From Halorubrum rutilum (GTDB taxonomy: Archaea > Halobacteriota > Halobacteria > Halobacteriales > Haloferacaceae): 64,000 nucleotides of DNA. The stretch spans positions 34,011-98,010 of the forward strand of contig NZ_JANHDN010000011.1 in the NCBI RefSeq assembly GCF_024494565.1, written 5' to 3'. Under the pieces are notes generated by a model that was not told where the DNA came from, ran no database searches, and saw only the letters and a program-made list of their open reading frames with translations. Made by a program: the position numbers and the translations under genes. Below are positions 25,679 to 34,326 of the stretch, piece by piece; positions within the stretch are counted from its first letter, which is position 1, and each line of letters starts with the position of its first letter.

Positions 25679-27166
25679 ATGAGCACTCAGGCCGCGACGG
25701 AGGAGCGGACGGTCGTGATCGGGCTGGAGGTCCACGTCCAGCTCGAGACCGACACGAAGATCTTCTGCGGCTGCTCGACGGAGCCCGAGGAGGACGAGGA
25801 GCCGAACACGCGCACCTGCCCGACCTGCCTCGGCCTGCCGGGCGCGCTGCCGGTCCTCAACGAGGCCGCCGTCGAGGCCGCGGTGAAGGTGGGGAAGGCG
25901 ATCGACGCCGACATCCCCGAGACGACGACGTTCCACCGGAAGAACTACTACTACCCCGACCTGCCGAAGAACTTCCAGCTCACGCAGTACGACGCCCCGA
26001 TCTGCCAGTCGGGCGAGCTCGAAGTGCGCGTCGACAGCGAGCCGCGCACCATCGGGATCACCCGGGCGCACCTGGAGGAGGACCCGGGGAGCCTCCAGCA
26101 CGCCGGCGGCTCCATCGAGTCGGCGACCCACACCCTCGTGAACTACAACCGCGCCGGGACGCCGCTGATGGAGATCGTCACCGAGCCGGACTTCCGGTCG
26201 CCGGCGGAGACGCGCGCGTTCCTGGCGAAGCTCGAAGAAGTCCTCGAATACCTCGGCGTCTTCGACCCGACCCGCGACGGGAGCCTGCGCGTCGACGCCA
26301 ACGTCTCGCTCGTACCGGAGGACCGGGTCGCAGACGACGGGACGATCACGGACGAGGCCCTCGCGGACGTGAACCGCGCCGAGGTGAAGAACATCTCCAG
26401 CCACAAGGGCGCCGAGCAGGCGCTCGCGTACGAGGTCACCCGCCAGGAGAACGTGCTCCGGCGCGGCCGCGAGATCGAGCAGGAGACGCGTCACTGGGAC
26501 GAGGCGCGCGGCGTCACCGTCTCGATGCGCTCGAAGGAGGCCGAGAAGGACTACCGCTACTTCCGGGAGGCCGACCTGCCCGCGCTGGAGGTGTCGGACT
26601 GGAAGGAGTCGATCCCGATCCCGGAGCTGCCGGACGCCCGCCGGGAGCGCTTCCGCGATGAGTACGGGCTCGACCGCGAGTCCGCCTCGAAGCTCACCTC
26701 GACGAAGGCCGTCGCCGACTTCTTCGAGGACGTGGCCGAGTCGTTCGACCCCGAGCTCGCCGCGACGTGGGTCGCCGACAATCTGCTCGGCGAGCTCAAC
26801 TACCGCGAGATGGCGATCACGGACGTCGAGGACCGCCTCGACGAGTTCAAGCGCCTGATCGAGCTGGTCGACGCCGAGGAGCTCACGGTGAAGAACGCCG
26901 AGGAGGTAGTCCTGCGCGAGATGCTCGACGCGGGCGAGGACCCCGAGACCGTCATCGAGCGCGAGGGGCTCGGCGTCGCCGACTCCGGCGAGGTCGAGGC
27001 CGCCGTCGACGCCGCGATCGACGACAACCCGGACGCCGTGAGCGACTACCACGACGGCGACGAGGGCGCGATCAACTTCCTCGTCGGCCAGGTGATGCAG
27101 GAGACGGGCGGCAGCGCCGACCCCGGCGAGGTGAACGGGCTGCTCCGCGAGCGGCTGGAGGGGTAG
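25679..27166 (+). CDS. gatB: Aspartyl/glutamyl-tRNA amidotransferase subunit B
   Basis: This 495-aa protein is the tRNA-binding kinase/transferase subunit of GatCAB, which converts misacylated Asp-tRNA(Asn) or Glu-tRNA(Gln) to the amide form. It shows VIGLEVHVQLETDTKIFCGC, CPTCLGLPGALPVLN, FHRKNYYYPDLPKNFQLTQYD (ends at the family QITQ-type motif), LEEDPGSLQHAG and YNRAGTPLMEIVTEPDF. The C-terminal helical and YqeY-like tail ends with GGSADPGEVNGLL. Length is normal. The ATG at 25679 begins seven codons before the conserved TVVIGLEV strand. gatA and gatC are not in this window. Confidence 0.96.
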   Translation: MSTQAATEERTVVIGLEVHVQLETDTKIFCGCSTEPEEDEEPNTRTCPTCLGLPGALPVLNEAAVEAAVKVGKAIDADIPETTTFHRKNYYYPDLPKNFQLTQYDAPICQSGELEVRVDSEPRTIGITRAHLEEDPGSLQHAGGSIESATHTLVNYNRAGTPLMEIVTEPDFRSPAETRAFLAKLEEVLEYLGVFDPTRDGSLRVDANVSLVPEDRVADDGTITDEALADVNRAEVKNISSHKGAEQALAYEVTRQENVLRRGREIEQETRHWDEARGVTVSMRSKEAEKDYRYFREADLPALEVSDWKESIPIPELPDARRERFRDEYGLDRESASKLTSTKAVADFFEDVAESFDPELAATWVADNLLGELNYREMAITDVEDRLDEFKRLIELVDAEELTVKNAEEVVLREMLDAGEDPETVIEREGLGVADSGEVEAAVDAAIDDNPDAVSDYHDGDEGAINFLVGQVMQETGGSADPGEVNGLLRERLEG

Positions 27167-27173
27167 CCCCTCG

Positions 27174-27392
27174 ATGCGCGTCTCGGTCGAGGTCGTCGGC
27201 GAGGGGACCCGAGCGGTCGACCTCCCCGACGACGCCACCTACGACGACCTCGTCCGCGAGGCCGGCTACCACCCGCAGGAGGCGTCGGCGCTGGTCGACG
27301 GCTCGCCCGTCCCCGGCGACCGCATTGTCGACGCCGACGAGGTCCGGATCCTGCGGCTGATCAAGGGCGGCGCGACGGGCGACGGCGCGTGA
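27174..27392 (+). CDS. samp2: SAMP2-like ubiquitin-fold small archaeal modifier protein with C-terminal extension
   Basis: This 72-aa beta-grasp protein begins MRVSVEVVGEGTRAVDLPDD and reaches the diglycine in RILRLIKGGATGDGA. The core resembles Haloferax SAMP2, which is both a protein modifier and the sulfur carrier for tRNA thiolation after activation by UbaA. Here the diglycine (residues 65-66) is followed by six more residues, ATGDGA. Carboxyl-terminal adenylation needs an exposed GG, so either a protease must trim the tail or this copy is inactive as a carrier. It follows gatB by 7 bp and its TGA overlaps the GTG of the next gene. Confidence 0.86.
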   Translation: MRVSVEVVGEGTRAVDLPDDATYDDLVREAGYHPQEASALVDGSPVPGDRIVDADEVRILRLIKGGATGDGA

Positions 27393-27871
27393 GCGAGAGC
27401 TCCGACCCCGCCGACGATCCGCCGGGCTCGGCCGGTTCCCGCGACCCGCCCGAGGACGTGATCGTCGAGCGGGCGACGCCCGACGACCGTCTCGACGTCC
27501 TCCGGATCCTCGACGCGGCGATGCTGGAGACGGACGCGGCGACCGTGGACGACCGGATCGCGGCCGGAGACGCCCTCGTCGCGCGCTCGACCAGAACCGG
27601 CGGGGTCGTCGGCGCGCTGGTCGCCGCCCGTCCCGACCCCGACCGGCTCCACGTCGACGGCGTCGCGGTCAGGCGTGCGCGTCGGGGAGGGGGGATCGGT
27701 TCCGCGCTCCTCGCGGCCGCGGTCGATCGCGGGCGGTCGGACTCCGCTATCGAGACCGTCACCGCCGCGTTCGACGACGACCTGGTCGCGTTCTACGAGG
27801 CAATCGGATTCGTCGTCACCGGCGACACGACCGACGCCCGCCGGCACGGCCGGATCCGCGTCGGCGACTGA
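27389..27871 (+). CDS. GNAT-family N-acetyltransferase
   Basis: This 160-aa protein has a 25-residue acidic lead, then a GNAT fold. Motif A, which binds acetyl-CoA pyrophosphate, is VDGVAVRRARRGGGIGSALL (R-x2-G-x-G/A pattern), and the C-terminal strand/helix is DDLVAFYEAIGFVVTGDT. The GTG start overlaps the TGA of the SAMP2-like gene, implying coupled translation with gatB and samp2. The acceptor substrate is unknown. Start could be slightly downstream, since the first 25 residues are low complexity. Confidence 0.83.
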   Translation: MSESSDPADDPPGSAGSRDPPEDVIVERATPDDRLDVLRILDAAMLETDAATVDDRIAAGDALVARSTRTGGVVGALVAARPDPDRLHVDGVAVRRARRGGGIGSALLAAAVDRGRSDSAIETVTAAFDDDLVAFYEAIGFVVTGDTTDARRHGRIRVGD

Positions 27872-27878
27872 TCGCCCG

Positions 27879-29240
27879 TCAGTCGCCGACGCGGTACAGC
27901 TCGAACCGGACCCGCGTCCGGTCGTCGGCGTCCACAAACTCGACGGTCCCGTTGGCCGACTCGGCGATCCACCGCATGAGCCAGAGCCCCAGCCCGCTGC
28001 CGTGGGCGAGCGGCGTCTCCCTGGTCTCTCGGAGGCACCGCAGCTCGTGTTCGGGGATCGACCCCGGGTTCTGTACCTCGATCCGTACCCGCTCGCTCGT
28101 CGGAATCGACACCGCGATCTCGACTCTCGGCGTCGGGTCGTCCTGGTGGACGATCCCGTTCCGGATCGCCTCTTCGAGCGCAACGTCGAGGTTCACGTCC
28201 GCGAGAACGACGTGTTCCGGCGATGCAGGGGCTTGGATCCGCGCGTTCGGATACTCGATCCGGACCTCTTCGACAGCCCGCTCTATCGCCGGCCGGAGCG
28301 GCGTCGGCTCGACCGTCGAGCGCCCGATCGTCCGCTGGATGTACCGTGCCTTCGCTGCCGTCTCGACGACGGCGTCCGCGTGGCTCGCAGCGGCGGCGAC
28401 GCGGTCGGCCTCGGCGGCCGTCAGCGACTCGCTCCTCGACAGCTCGGTGAGCACCCCCTGGACGACGTTGAGGTCGTTTCGGATGTTGTGGCGCAACACT
28501 CGGTTGAGGACGGTGAGCCGCTCCTCGCGGCGATCCAGCTCCCGGTTGCTCTCGGCCAGTCCCCGGGCCTGCTCTAACATGAGTCGAGCGTCGGGATGTT
28601 CCGCGTCTCCGGAGCGGTACGCTTCGAGCGAGACGTGAAAGGGGTTCTCGCAGAGCGTTCCGTCGAAGACGACCTGTCGGTGCGTCCGCAGCGCCTTCGC
28701 GGCCGCCGCCTCGTCGAACCGTCGGAGGTCGTACTGACACAGCGCGGTCACCGGCTCGTCGGGGCACGCCGAGTCGAACGCGAACTCGAAATCAACGATC
28801 TCGTCAAACGACTTCTCGGCCCCGAACGCCCACGTGTTCTCCCCGGCGAGCCAGAGCCCCTCGTAGCCGCCCGCGGCGCTCCGTTCCGCCTCCGACCGCA
28901 GCTCGGTGACGGTGTTGCTGGAGTCGAACCCGCCGTCGAGGTATACCTCCGACGCGTCGCGGACGGCGAGGTCGCCGGCGGCGGCCCGCGCCGCGACATC
29001 CACGTCTGCATCTCGAAGGGCCGCTTCGATCCGCGACTGCGGGTTCGCATCGGCGAGGTACACGCACCGATGCCCGGTCGCGAGCCCGTGCGAGAGGAAC
29101 GCGGACACGGTGTCGAGCTGCGCGGCCGTCGACTCGTAGAACAGCGCGAGGTGACGGTCAAGGTCGCGGCCGGCGAACTCGGCGCGCAGGTTCTCTTGCG
29201 ATCGGGCACCGAAGCCGATCGACTCTCCTTCGGTAGGCAT
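27879..29240 (-). CDS. Sensor histidine kinase with N-terminal MEDS domain
   Basis: This is a 453-aa cytoplasmic kinase. The N-terminal MEDS (methanogen/methylotroph DcmR sensory) domain spans about residues 28-190, with HLALFYESTAAQLDTVSAFL, VYLADANPQSRIEAAL and LWLAGENTWAFG. A linker helix leads to the phosphoacceptor region RVLRHNIRNDLNVVQGVLTE (H box), then a HATPase domain with the N box ALEEAIRNGIVHQDD and G box HGSGLGLWLMRWIAES. There is no transmembrane segment and no fused receiver. The family senses small organic or redox signals in some organisms, but the ligand here is unknown. No partner regulator is adjacent. Confidence 0.88.
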   Translation of the reverse strand: MPTEGESIGFGARSQENLRAEFAGRDLDRHLALFYESTAAQLDTVSAFLSHGLATGHRCVYLADANPQSRIEAALRDADVDVAARAAAGDLAVRDASEVYLDGGFDSSNTVTELRSEAERSAAGGYEGLWLAGENTWAFGAEKSFDEIVDFEFAFDSACPDEPVTALCQYDLRRFDEAAAAKALRTHRQVVFDGTLCENPFHVSLEAYRSGDAEHPDARLMLEQARGLAESNRELDRREERLTVLNRVLRHNIRNDLNVVQGVLTELSRSESLTAAEADRVAAAASHADAVVETAAKARYIQRTIGRSTVEPTPLRPAIERAVEEVRIEYPNARIQAPASPEHVVLADVNLDVALEEAIRNGIVHQDDPTPRVEIAVSIPTSERVRIEVQNPGSIPEHELRCLRETRETPLAHGSGLGLWLMRWIAESANGTVEFVDADDRTRVRFELYRVGD

Positions 29241-29517
29241 CTGAGTATCGACTGTACAAAATGGAGGCGGATAAAACGGCCGGAAACGCTCTGAGTCGGC
29301 CGTTCACCGCTCGTCGCGGCGAAAATCAACGGCCGGCACCAGGGCGCCCCTCGGCCACAGTCGCTCTCCTCGCGGCTGGTGTCAACGGACCGAACCGCAC
29401 TGAGCCGTCGACGGTCGCATTCGACGTTCATTTCCCGGTCGCTCCCGTTGTTACGGGTATGAGCGCGATTTCGCCCTCGATTTCGGCGGTCCCATCCCGG
29501 GGCGCGGTGATCAAGAT

Positions 29518-30327
29518 ATGAGCGGCAAAGACGAATACTACAACCGATCGAAACAGCAGGGGTACCGGAGCCGGGCCTCCTACAAGCTGAAGCAGATCGA
29601 CGAGGATGCGGACCTCCTCGACCCCGGCGACACCGTGGTCGACCTCGGGGCCGCCCCGGGCGGGTGGCTGCAGGTCGCGGCCGAGGAAGTGGGCGAGTCG
29701 GGCACCGTCGTCGGCGTCGACCTCCAGCGCATCGAGGACCTCGACGAGGGCGACGTGGAGACCATCCGGGGCGACATGACCGAGGAGCGCACCCGACACT
29801 ACCTGCGCGAGGCGGTCGGCGAGCGCGGCGCGGACGCGGTGCTCTCTGACATGGCCCCGAACATGACCGGCGAGTACGCGCTCGATCACGCGCGGTCGGT
29901 CCACCTCGCGCGGCAGGCGTTCGACGTGGCCGAGGAGCTGCTCGCGCCCGGCGGGGACTTCGTCGTCAAGGTGTTCCAGGGCGAGGACCTCGACGCCTTC
30001 CGCGAGGAGGTCCGGAGCGAGTTCCAGTACCTCCGGACCGTCTCGCCGCCCGCCTCCCGCGACTCCTCCTCGGAGGTGTACCTCGTCGCCAGGGGGCTGA
30101 ACACCGCGCCCGTCGCGGCCGGCGACCGGCTGGAGGTGACCGTCGAGGAGCTCGGCGACGAGGGCGACGGGATCGCGTACGTCGAGGGGTACTCGCTGTT
30201 CGTCCCGGACGCCGACGTGGGCGAGGCCGTGACCGTCGAGGTCGACGAGGCCAAGCCGCGGTTCGGATTCGCCGAGCGCGTCGACGGCGGCTCTGACAGC
30301 GATTCCGACGCCGAGAGCGACGACTGA
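29518..30327 (+). CDS. rlmE: 23S rRNA 2'-O-methyltransferase RlmE (FtsJ) with TRAM domain
   Basis: This is a 269-aa protein. The FtsJ domain has motif I VVDLGAAPGGWLQVA and the K-D-K-E catalytic set: Lys near YRSRASYKL, Asp in LSDMAPNMTG, Lys in FVVKVFQGED and Glu in SSSEVYLVA. The C-terminal 65 residues (GDRLEVTVEELGDEGDGIAY through EAKPRFGFAERV) are a TRAM domain, an RNA-binding addition seen in haloarchaeal RlmE. It should methylate the A-loop uridine of 23S rRNA in the large subunit. It stands alone between two histidine kinase genes. Confidence 0.93.
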   Translation: MSGKDEYYNRSKQQGYRSRASYKLKQIDEDADLLDPGDTVVDLGAAPGGWLQVAAEEVGESGTVVGVDLQRIEDLDEGDVETIRGDMTEERTRHYLREAVGERGADAVLSDMAPNMTGEYALDHARSVHLARQAFDVAEELLAPGGDFVVKVFQGEDLDAFREEVRSEFQYLRTVSPPASRDSSSEVYLVARGLNTAPVAAGDRLEVTVEELGDEGDGIAYVEGYSLFVPDADVGEAVTVEVDEAKPRFGFAERVDGGSDSDSDAESDD

Positions 30328-30342
30328 GCCGACGACCCCTCC

Positions 30343-32010
30343 TCACTCGGCCGGGTCCCGCTCGACCGTGGCCCCGCGAACGACGTACCGGACGCCGTCC
30401 TCGTACCCGGGGTCGGGCTCCACGGTCCACCCCTCGACCCGGGCGAGCGCGCGGACGTTCGGCAGCGACATGCCCGCGTCGGCGCTCGGCTCGGCGCTCT
30501 CGTACTCGAAGAGGAGCGCCGCCTCGTCGCCGTCGGTCGCGGCGAACCGGCCGTCGTCCGCGATCGCGAACCCGTCGTCGGTCAGGGAGACGGTCACCGC
30601 CGTCGCGCCGTTGAACGCGGCGAACGCGAGCGCGTTCTTGAACACCTGCTTGAGGCGCGTCGGGGTCGCGAGCACCCGACCGCTCCCCTCGACGGTCACC
30701 GCGACGTCGGCGTCGGCGGCGGACTCCGCGTCGGCCACCGCCGCCTCGAAGTCGACGAGCGACGGCTCGTCGAAGTCGCGGGCGTGGCGCACCAGCGTGT
30801 GGAGGTCCTCGACGACGCCGCCGATCCGGCCGACGCGGCGGCGCGCGACCGCGACCGACTCGGCCGCGCCCTCGGCGTCGTCGTCGGCGAGCCGCTCCGC
30901 CGCGTCCGCGAGGTAGCCGTCGGCGACGGCGACGGAGTTCCGCAGCTCGTGGGCGATCGCGCCCGCCATGTCGCCGAGCTGTTCCTCGTGGCGTTCGAGC
31001 CGGTCGCGCTGTCGCTCGATGGCGGTCACGTCCTGCACGAGCAGCGCCCAGCCGAACTCCGCCCCGCCGACGGAGAGCGACTCGCTCGTGACGCAGTAGG
31101 TCCGCTCGTCGCCGCCGGCGTCGACGACGTCGACGAGGACGGGGGCCTCCTCGCGGTACGCGTCGGCGACGGGCGGCGAGACCTCCTCGACGCGGGTCGC
31201 GCCGTCCGCGATCGCGGGGAACAGCTCCGCGGCCCGCTCGTTGTGATCGCGGAGCCGGCCGTCGGCGTCGAGGACGAGGACGCCGCCGGCGGTGCGCTCG
31301 ACGAACGAGCGCGTCGCCGTGCGCTCGACGGCGAGGAAGGTGTCCTCCACGAGGTAGACGGTCCCGACCGCGAAGACGGCGACGCCGAGCGGTTCGTAGC
31401 TCAGCGACGGCAACAGGGACGGCGCCGCCTGGGCGACCGCGTTCGGAACGACCGGGAGCCCCGTCGCCGCGAACAGCCCGGCGAGCGTCCACGACGAGTG
31501 CTCCGACTCCCGGAAGAGCCGGTACAGGAGGTAGAAGCCGACGAGCGAGAGCGCGTACGCGAGGGCGAGCGACCCCCAGTACAGCGCCCCCTCGTCGATG
31601 AGGAGGCGGCGGACGGGGTCGGTGCGGAACGACGCGTCGAAGTACCGGCCGTGGATCGGGTTCGTGAGCTTCGCCGCGACGACGGCGACGTAGACCGCGA
31701 GGCCCGCTCGCCGGTACGCCGACCGGCGGTGGTAGTCCCGGCCGGCGTACGCGGAGGCGAAGTACAGCCAGGCGAACGGCGTGGCGAAGCCGACGATGAG
31801 CGCGAGGACGTACAGCGCGACCGCCGTCGGCTCCCGGCCCGCGAGCAGCACCCCGGCCTGGAGGAGCCCCCAGACGCCGACGAGGACCAGGAGCCAGCGG
31901 AGCCCGCGCCTGGCGTCGTCGTTCCGCAGGCGAGACCCGTGAAGGGCGGCGACGAAACAGGCCGCAGCCGAGAGCGCGAACAGGCCGACGAGCCACCACG
32001 AGGCCGCCAT
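30343..32010 (-). CDS. Membrane sensor histidine kinase, 7TM-PAS-HisKA, with atypical ATPase domain
   Basis: This 555-aa protein starts with a seven-helix membrane sensor region (about 1-225; for example LVGLFALSAAACFVAALHG, AVALYVLALIVGFATPFAWL and PLGVAVFAVGTVYLVEDTF). A PAS domain follows (TAGGVLVLDADGRLRDHNE), then a dimerisation helix with the phosphoacceptor His in MAGAIAHELRNSVAVADGYL, and a C-terminal HATPase. The N box is present (LKQVFKNALAFAAFNG), but the glycine boxes are weak: ADDGRFAATD replaces DxGxG and DAGMSLPNVR replaces GxGLGL. ATP binding may be altered. Convergent with rlmE across a 15-bp gap. Confidence 0.85.
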   Translation of the reverse strand: MAASWWLVGLFALSAAACFVAALHGSRLRNDDARRGLRWLLVLVGVWGLLQAGVLLAGREPTAVALYVLALIVGFATPFAWLYFASAYAGRDYHRRSAYRRAGLAVYVAVVAAKLTNPIHGRYFDASFRTDPVRRLLIDEGALYWGSLALAYALSLVGFYLLYRLFRESEHSSWTLAGLFAATGLPVVPNAVAQAAPSLLPSLSYEPLGVAVFAVGTVYLVEDTFLAVERTATRSFVERTAGGVLVLDADGRLRDHNERAAELFPAIADGATRVEEVSPPVADAYREEAPVLVDVVDAGGDERTYCVTSESLSVGGAEFGWALLVQDVTAIERQRDRLERHEEQLGDMAGAIAHELRNSVAVADGYLADAAERLADDDAEGAAESVAVARRRVGRIGGVVEDLHTLVRHARDFDEPSLVDFEAAVADAESAADADVAVTVEGSGRVLATPTRLKQVFKNALAFAAFNGATAVTVSLTDDGFAIADDGRFAATDGDEAALLFEYESAEPSADAGMSLPNVRALARVEGWTVEPDPGYEDGVRYVVRGATVERDPAE

Positions 32011-32117
32011 CTATCGAGGTGACCCACGTCCGATACCCACTTAGTTTGGTCGCCTAACTCGGGGACGACTGGCGGACGAGGGACAGTCGACTGACACGTC
32101 GCGGGCGACGTGCCGGC

Positions 32118-32690
32118 TCACGCGGCGTCCGCGCGTCGGACCCACTCGCGGAGCGTGAACCCCTCGTAGTCCGTCTCGTCGGCCACGCGCCACTCCGACT
32201 CGTCCCACGCCGGGAACCGGGTGTCGCCCTCGTAGGCGCCGTCGACGTGGCTGAGGACCATCCGGTCGATCCGGGGCTGGAACAGCTCGTAGACCGTCCC
32301 GCCGCCGAGGACGTAGACGGCCGGCTCGGGCGCGTCGCCGAGCGACCCCGTCCCGGCGGGCGCCGCTTCCCCGGCGACACGGTCGACCGATCCGGCGTCG
32401 ACGCCCTCGCCGACGAGCTCGCGGGCGAGGTCGATCGCCGCGTCGACGCCGTCGGCGACGACCGCGGTCGGCTCGTCCACCGCGTCGACGCTGCGGCTCA
32501 CGACGATCTGCCGGCGGCCGGGGAGGTCGCCGCGCATCGACTCGAAGGTCCGACGGCCTAAGATCACCGGCGAGCCGGCGACGCGGGCGCGGTACTGACG
32601 CACGTCCTCGGGGAGGTCCGGCCACGGGACGCCGCCGTCGTTCCCGATCACCCGGTTCTCCGCGAGCGCGGCGACGCTGACGAGTTGCAC
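32118..32690 (-). CDS. hdrB: Dihydrofolate reductase
   Basis: This 190-aa NADPH-dependent enzyme makes tetrahydrofolate. It begins VQLVSVAALAENRVIGNDGG, continues PWPDLPEDVRQYRARVAGSPVI in the folate-binding helix, and has GRRTFESMRGDLPGR and YVLGGGTVYELFQPRIDRM. The ending resembles Haloferax HdrB (FTLREWVRRAD). The GTG at 32690 is supported by a TATA box 21-30 bp upstream. An insertion of about 25 residues (around VGEGVDAGSVDRVAGEAAPA) separates the central helix from the GGG strand, longer than in bacterial enzymes. Confidence 0.93.
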   Translation of the reverse strand: MQLVSVAALAENRVIGNDGGVPWPDLPEDVRQYRARVAGSPVILGRRTFESMRGDLPGRRQIVVSRSVDAVDEPTAVVADGVDAAIDLARELVGEGVDAGSVDRVAGEAAPAGTGSLGDAPEPAVYVLGGGTVYELFQPRIDRMVLSHVDGAYEGDTRFPAWDESEWRVADETDYEGFTLREWVRRADAA

Positions 32691-32710
32691 GGGAGCGATA
32701 CGGGCGGGAG

Positions 32711-32720
32711 CGATAAAAAG
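32711..32720 (-). promoter_or_regulatory. TATA box of the dihydrofolate reductase gene
   Basis: Minus-strand CTTTTTATCG lies 21-30 bp before the GTG at 32690. It decides the start in favour of that GTG and implies a leaderless mRNA. It overlaps the last codons of the ornithine cyclodeaminase gene region only by proximity (that gene stops at 32731). Confidence 0.65.
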
Positions 32721-32730
32721 GCCGTCGCGG

Positions 32731-33801
32731 TCACTCGGCGAGTCCGAGCAGGTCGAACGGGGAGCCGTTGTCGGCCTCGTCGGCCTGCTCGTAGACGACG
32801 CGGGCGGCCGCGACGTCCTGGATCGCGAGGCCGGTGGAGTCGAAGACGGTGACGCCCGTGACGCCCGCCCCGCCCGTCGCGGGGCCGTTTCCGCCGGCGT
32901 CGACCCCGGCCCGACCCGAGCGGGCGCCGACGACGATCTCGCCGATCTCGCCGTAGATATCGTCGTCGGTGAGCGTCCCCGCCGCGTAGGGGACATTGAT
33001 CTCGCCGGAGTGGGTGCACTGCTCGCGGTCGTCGATGACGATCGTCGCGTCGAGCAGGAGCTCGTCCGCCAGCTCGTGTTTCCCCGCCGCGTCGGCGCCC
33101 ATCGCGTTGACGTGGGTGTGCTCGCCCACGTCGCCGGGGCCGACGATCGGGTCCTCGACGGGCGTCACCGTCGAGAGGATATCGCAGTGGCCGGCCTCCG
33201 AAACGGAGCCCGCCCGGACGTCGAACCGGTCGCCGAAGGCGTCGATGAAGTCGGCGACGCGCTCCTCGTCGAGGTCGCTCACGACGACCTCCTCGACGTC
33301 GCGCACCTCGGCGATGGCCTCCAGCTGCGTGTACGACTGGACGCCCGCGCCGACGATCCCGAGCGAGGTCGCGTCGGGGACGGCGAGGTGGTCGGTGGCG
33401 ACCGCGGCGGCCGCGCCCGTTCGCTTCATGGTGAGCGTCGTGCCGTCGAGGATCGCCAGCGGGAACGCCGTCTCGGGGTCGGAGTAGATCATCGTCCCCA
33501 TCACGGTCGGGAGGCCGTGGTCGGCGGGGTTGTTCGGGTGCGCGTTCACCCACTTGATCCCGGCCGCGTCCCACCCCTCGCCGTCGGCCGTCTCCTCGGC
33601 GGTGTCCGCCTCGCGCACGTCGAGGTAGGCGGGCATCGACCGGAAGTCGCCGTCGTACTCCGGGAGGTCGATGTACGACTTCGCCGGCATCTTCGCGTTC
33701 CCGCGCTCGTAGGCCGTGAACGCGCCGCGCACCGCGTCGATGACCCGGTCCATGCGAGCGTTCTCGTCGACGTCGTCGGCGTTCAGAAGCAGCGTCTGCA
33801 T
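32731..33801 (-). CDS. Ornithine cyclodeaminase / mu-crystallin family dehydrogenase
   Basis: This is a 356-aa NAD(P)-dependent enzyme of the OCD/alanine dehydrogenase (AlaDH-like) family. It begins MQTLLLNADDVDENARMDRV. PAKSYIDLPEYDGDFRSMPAYL and AAGIKWVNAHPNNPADHGLP form the substrate domain with the conserved Lys. The Rossmann motif is LGIVGAGVQSYTQLEAI, and HVNAMGADAAGKHELADELL is diagnostic. In haloarchaea these proteins are annotated as ornithine cyclodeaminase or alanine dehydrogenase, and sequence alone does not decide. An 18-codon upstream extension is open, but the ATG at 33801 begins the conserved fold. Confidence 0.87.
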   Translation of the reverse strand: MQTLLLNADDVDENARMDRVIDAVRGAFTAYERGNAKMPAKSYIDLPEYDGDFRSMPAYLDVREADTAEETADGEGWDAAGIKWVNAHPNNPADHGLPTVMGTMIYSDPETAFPLAILDGTTLTMKRTGAAAAVATDHLAVPDATSLGIVGAGVQSYTQLEAIAEVRDVEEVVVSDLDEERVADFIDAFGDRFDVRAGSVSEAGHCDILSTVTPVEDPIVGPGDVGEHTHVNAMGADAAGKHELADELLLDATIVIDDREQCTHSGEINVPYAAGTLTDDDIYGEIGEIVVGARSGRAGVDAGGNGPATGGAGVTGVTVFDSTGLAIQDVAAARVVYEQADEADNGSPFDLLGLAE

Positions 33802-33881
33802 GCCGCGAGTTTTGCCGGTGGGGTACTTGAACCCTGCTGGATCGACGGCGGGCACGGGGGCGATCGGTGTGACCGGCCACC

Positions 33882-34270
33882 GCGGTGGCGCGTGCCGCCG
33901 AGGCCGCCTGGCGGCCGAGGGGCACGCGCGAGGGAGTCGCGAGGGAGCGGGCGACCGGCGGGAGCCCCGACCGAGCGACGAGGCTGGGGAGGCGTGAGGC
34001 TGCGGTGCGGAGCGGTTGGGTGGGACTCAAAGGGGCAGCCGCGAGGACGAAGCACGGCGACGGAAGCACCGCAGCGAGCAACGCGAGCGAGGAGCGCACC
34101 GAGCCGCGCGAGTCCTCGCGGCTGGGGCTTTGGAGGTGTTCTCTATATCACCGACAGCAACGATTTATAAGCGAGCGGCTGGGGCTTTGGAGCTCCTCGT
34201 CGTCGAGTCGCCGACCACGTACTACCGAGCGGCTGGGGCTTCGGCGATGCTCACCGCCGATCTGCCAGCC
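33882..34270 (+). repeat. Dispersed structured repeat, copy D
   Basis: This copy fills the gap between the ornithine cyclodeaminase-like gene and the PiT transporter (both minus strand). It starts GCGGTGGCGCGTGCC. The apical hairpin is GAGGCCGCC-TG-GGCGGCC. Stem 3 is a 13-bp perfect inverted repeat (34036-34048 against 34112-34124). It has the longest tail in the window: cores GCTGGGGCTT at 34121, 34178 and 34232, spaced 57 and 54 bp, each preceded by GAGCG or CTCGCG. The spacers between cores show no similarity to one another. Confidence 0.82.
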
Positions 34271-34326
34271 ACAATTATATATAACCGAACTCCGAGATTC
34301 ACCGCTCCACCTGTTCGTCGCACCAC

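Noticed and set aside
34121..34245. CRISPR array reading of the phased tail
   Set aside because: Only one to three units per locus, repeat core degenerate, spacers not of constant length, no cas gene in the window. Kept only as a phased-repeat finding.
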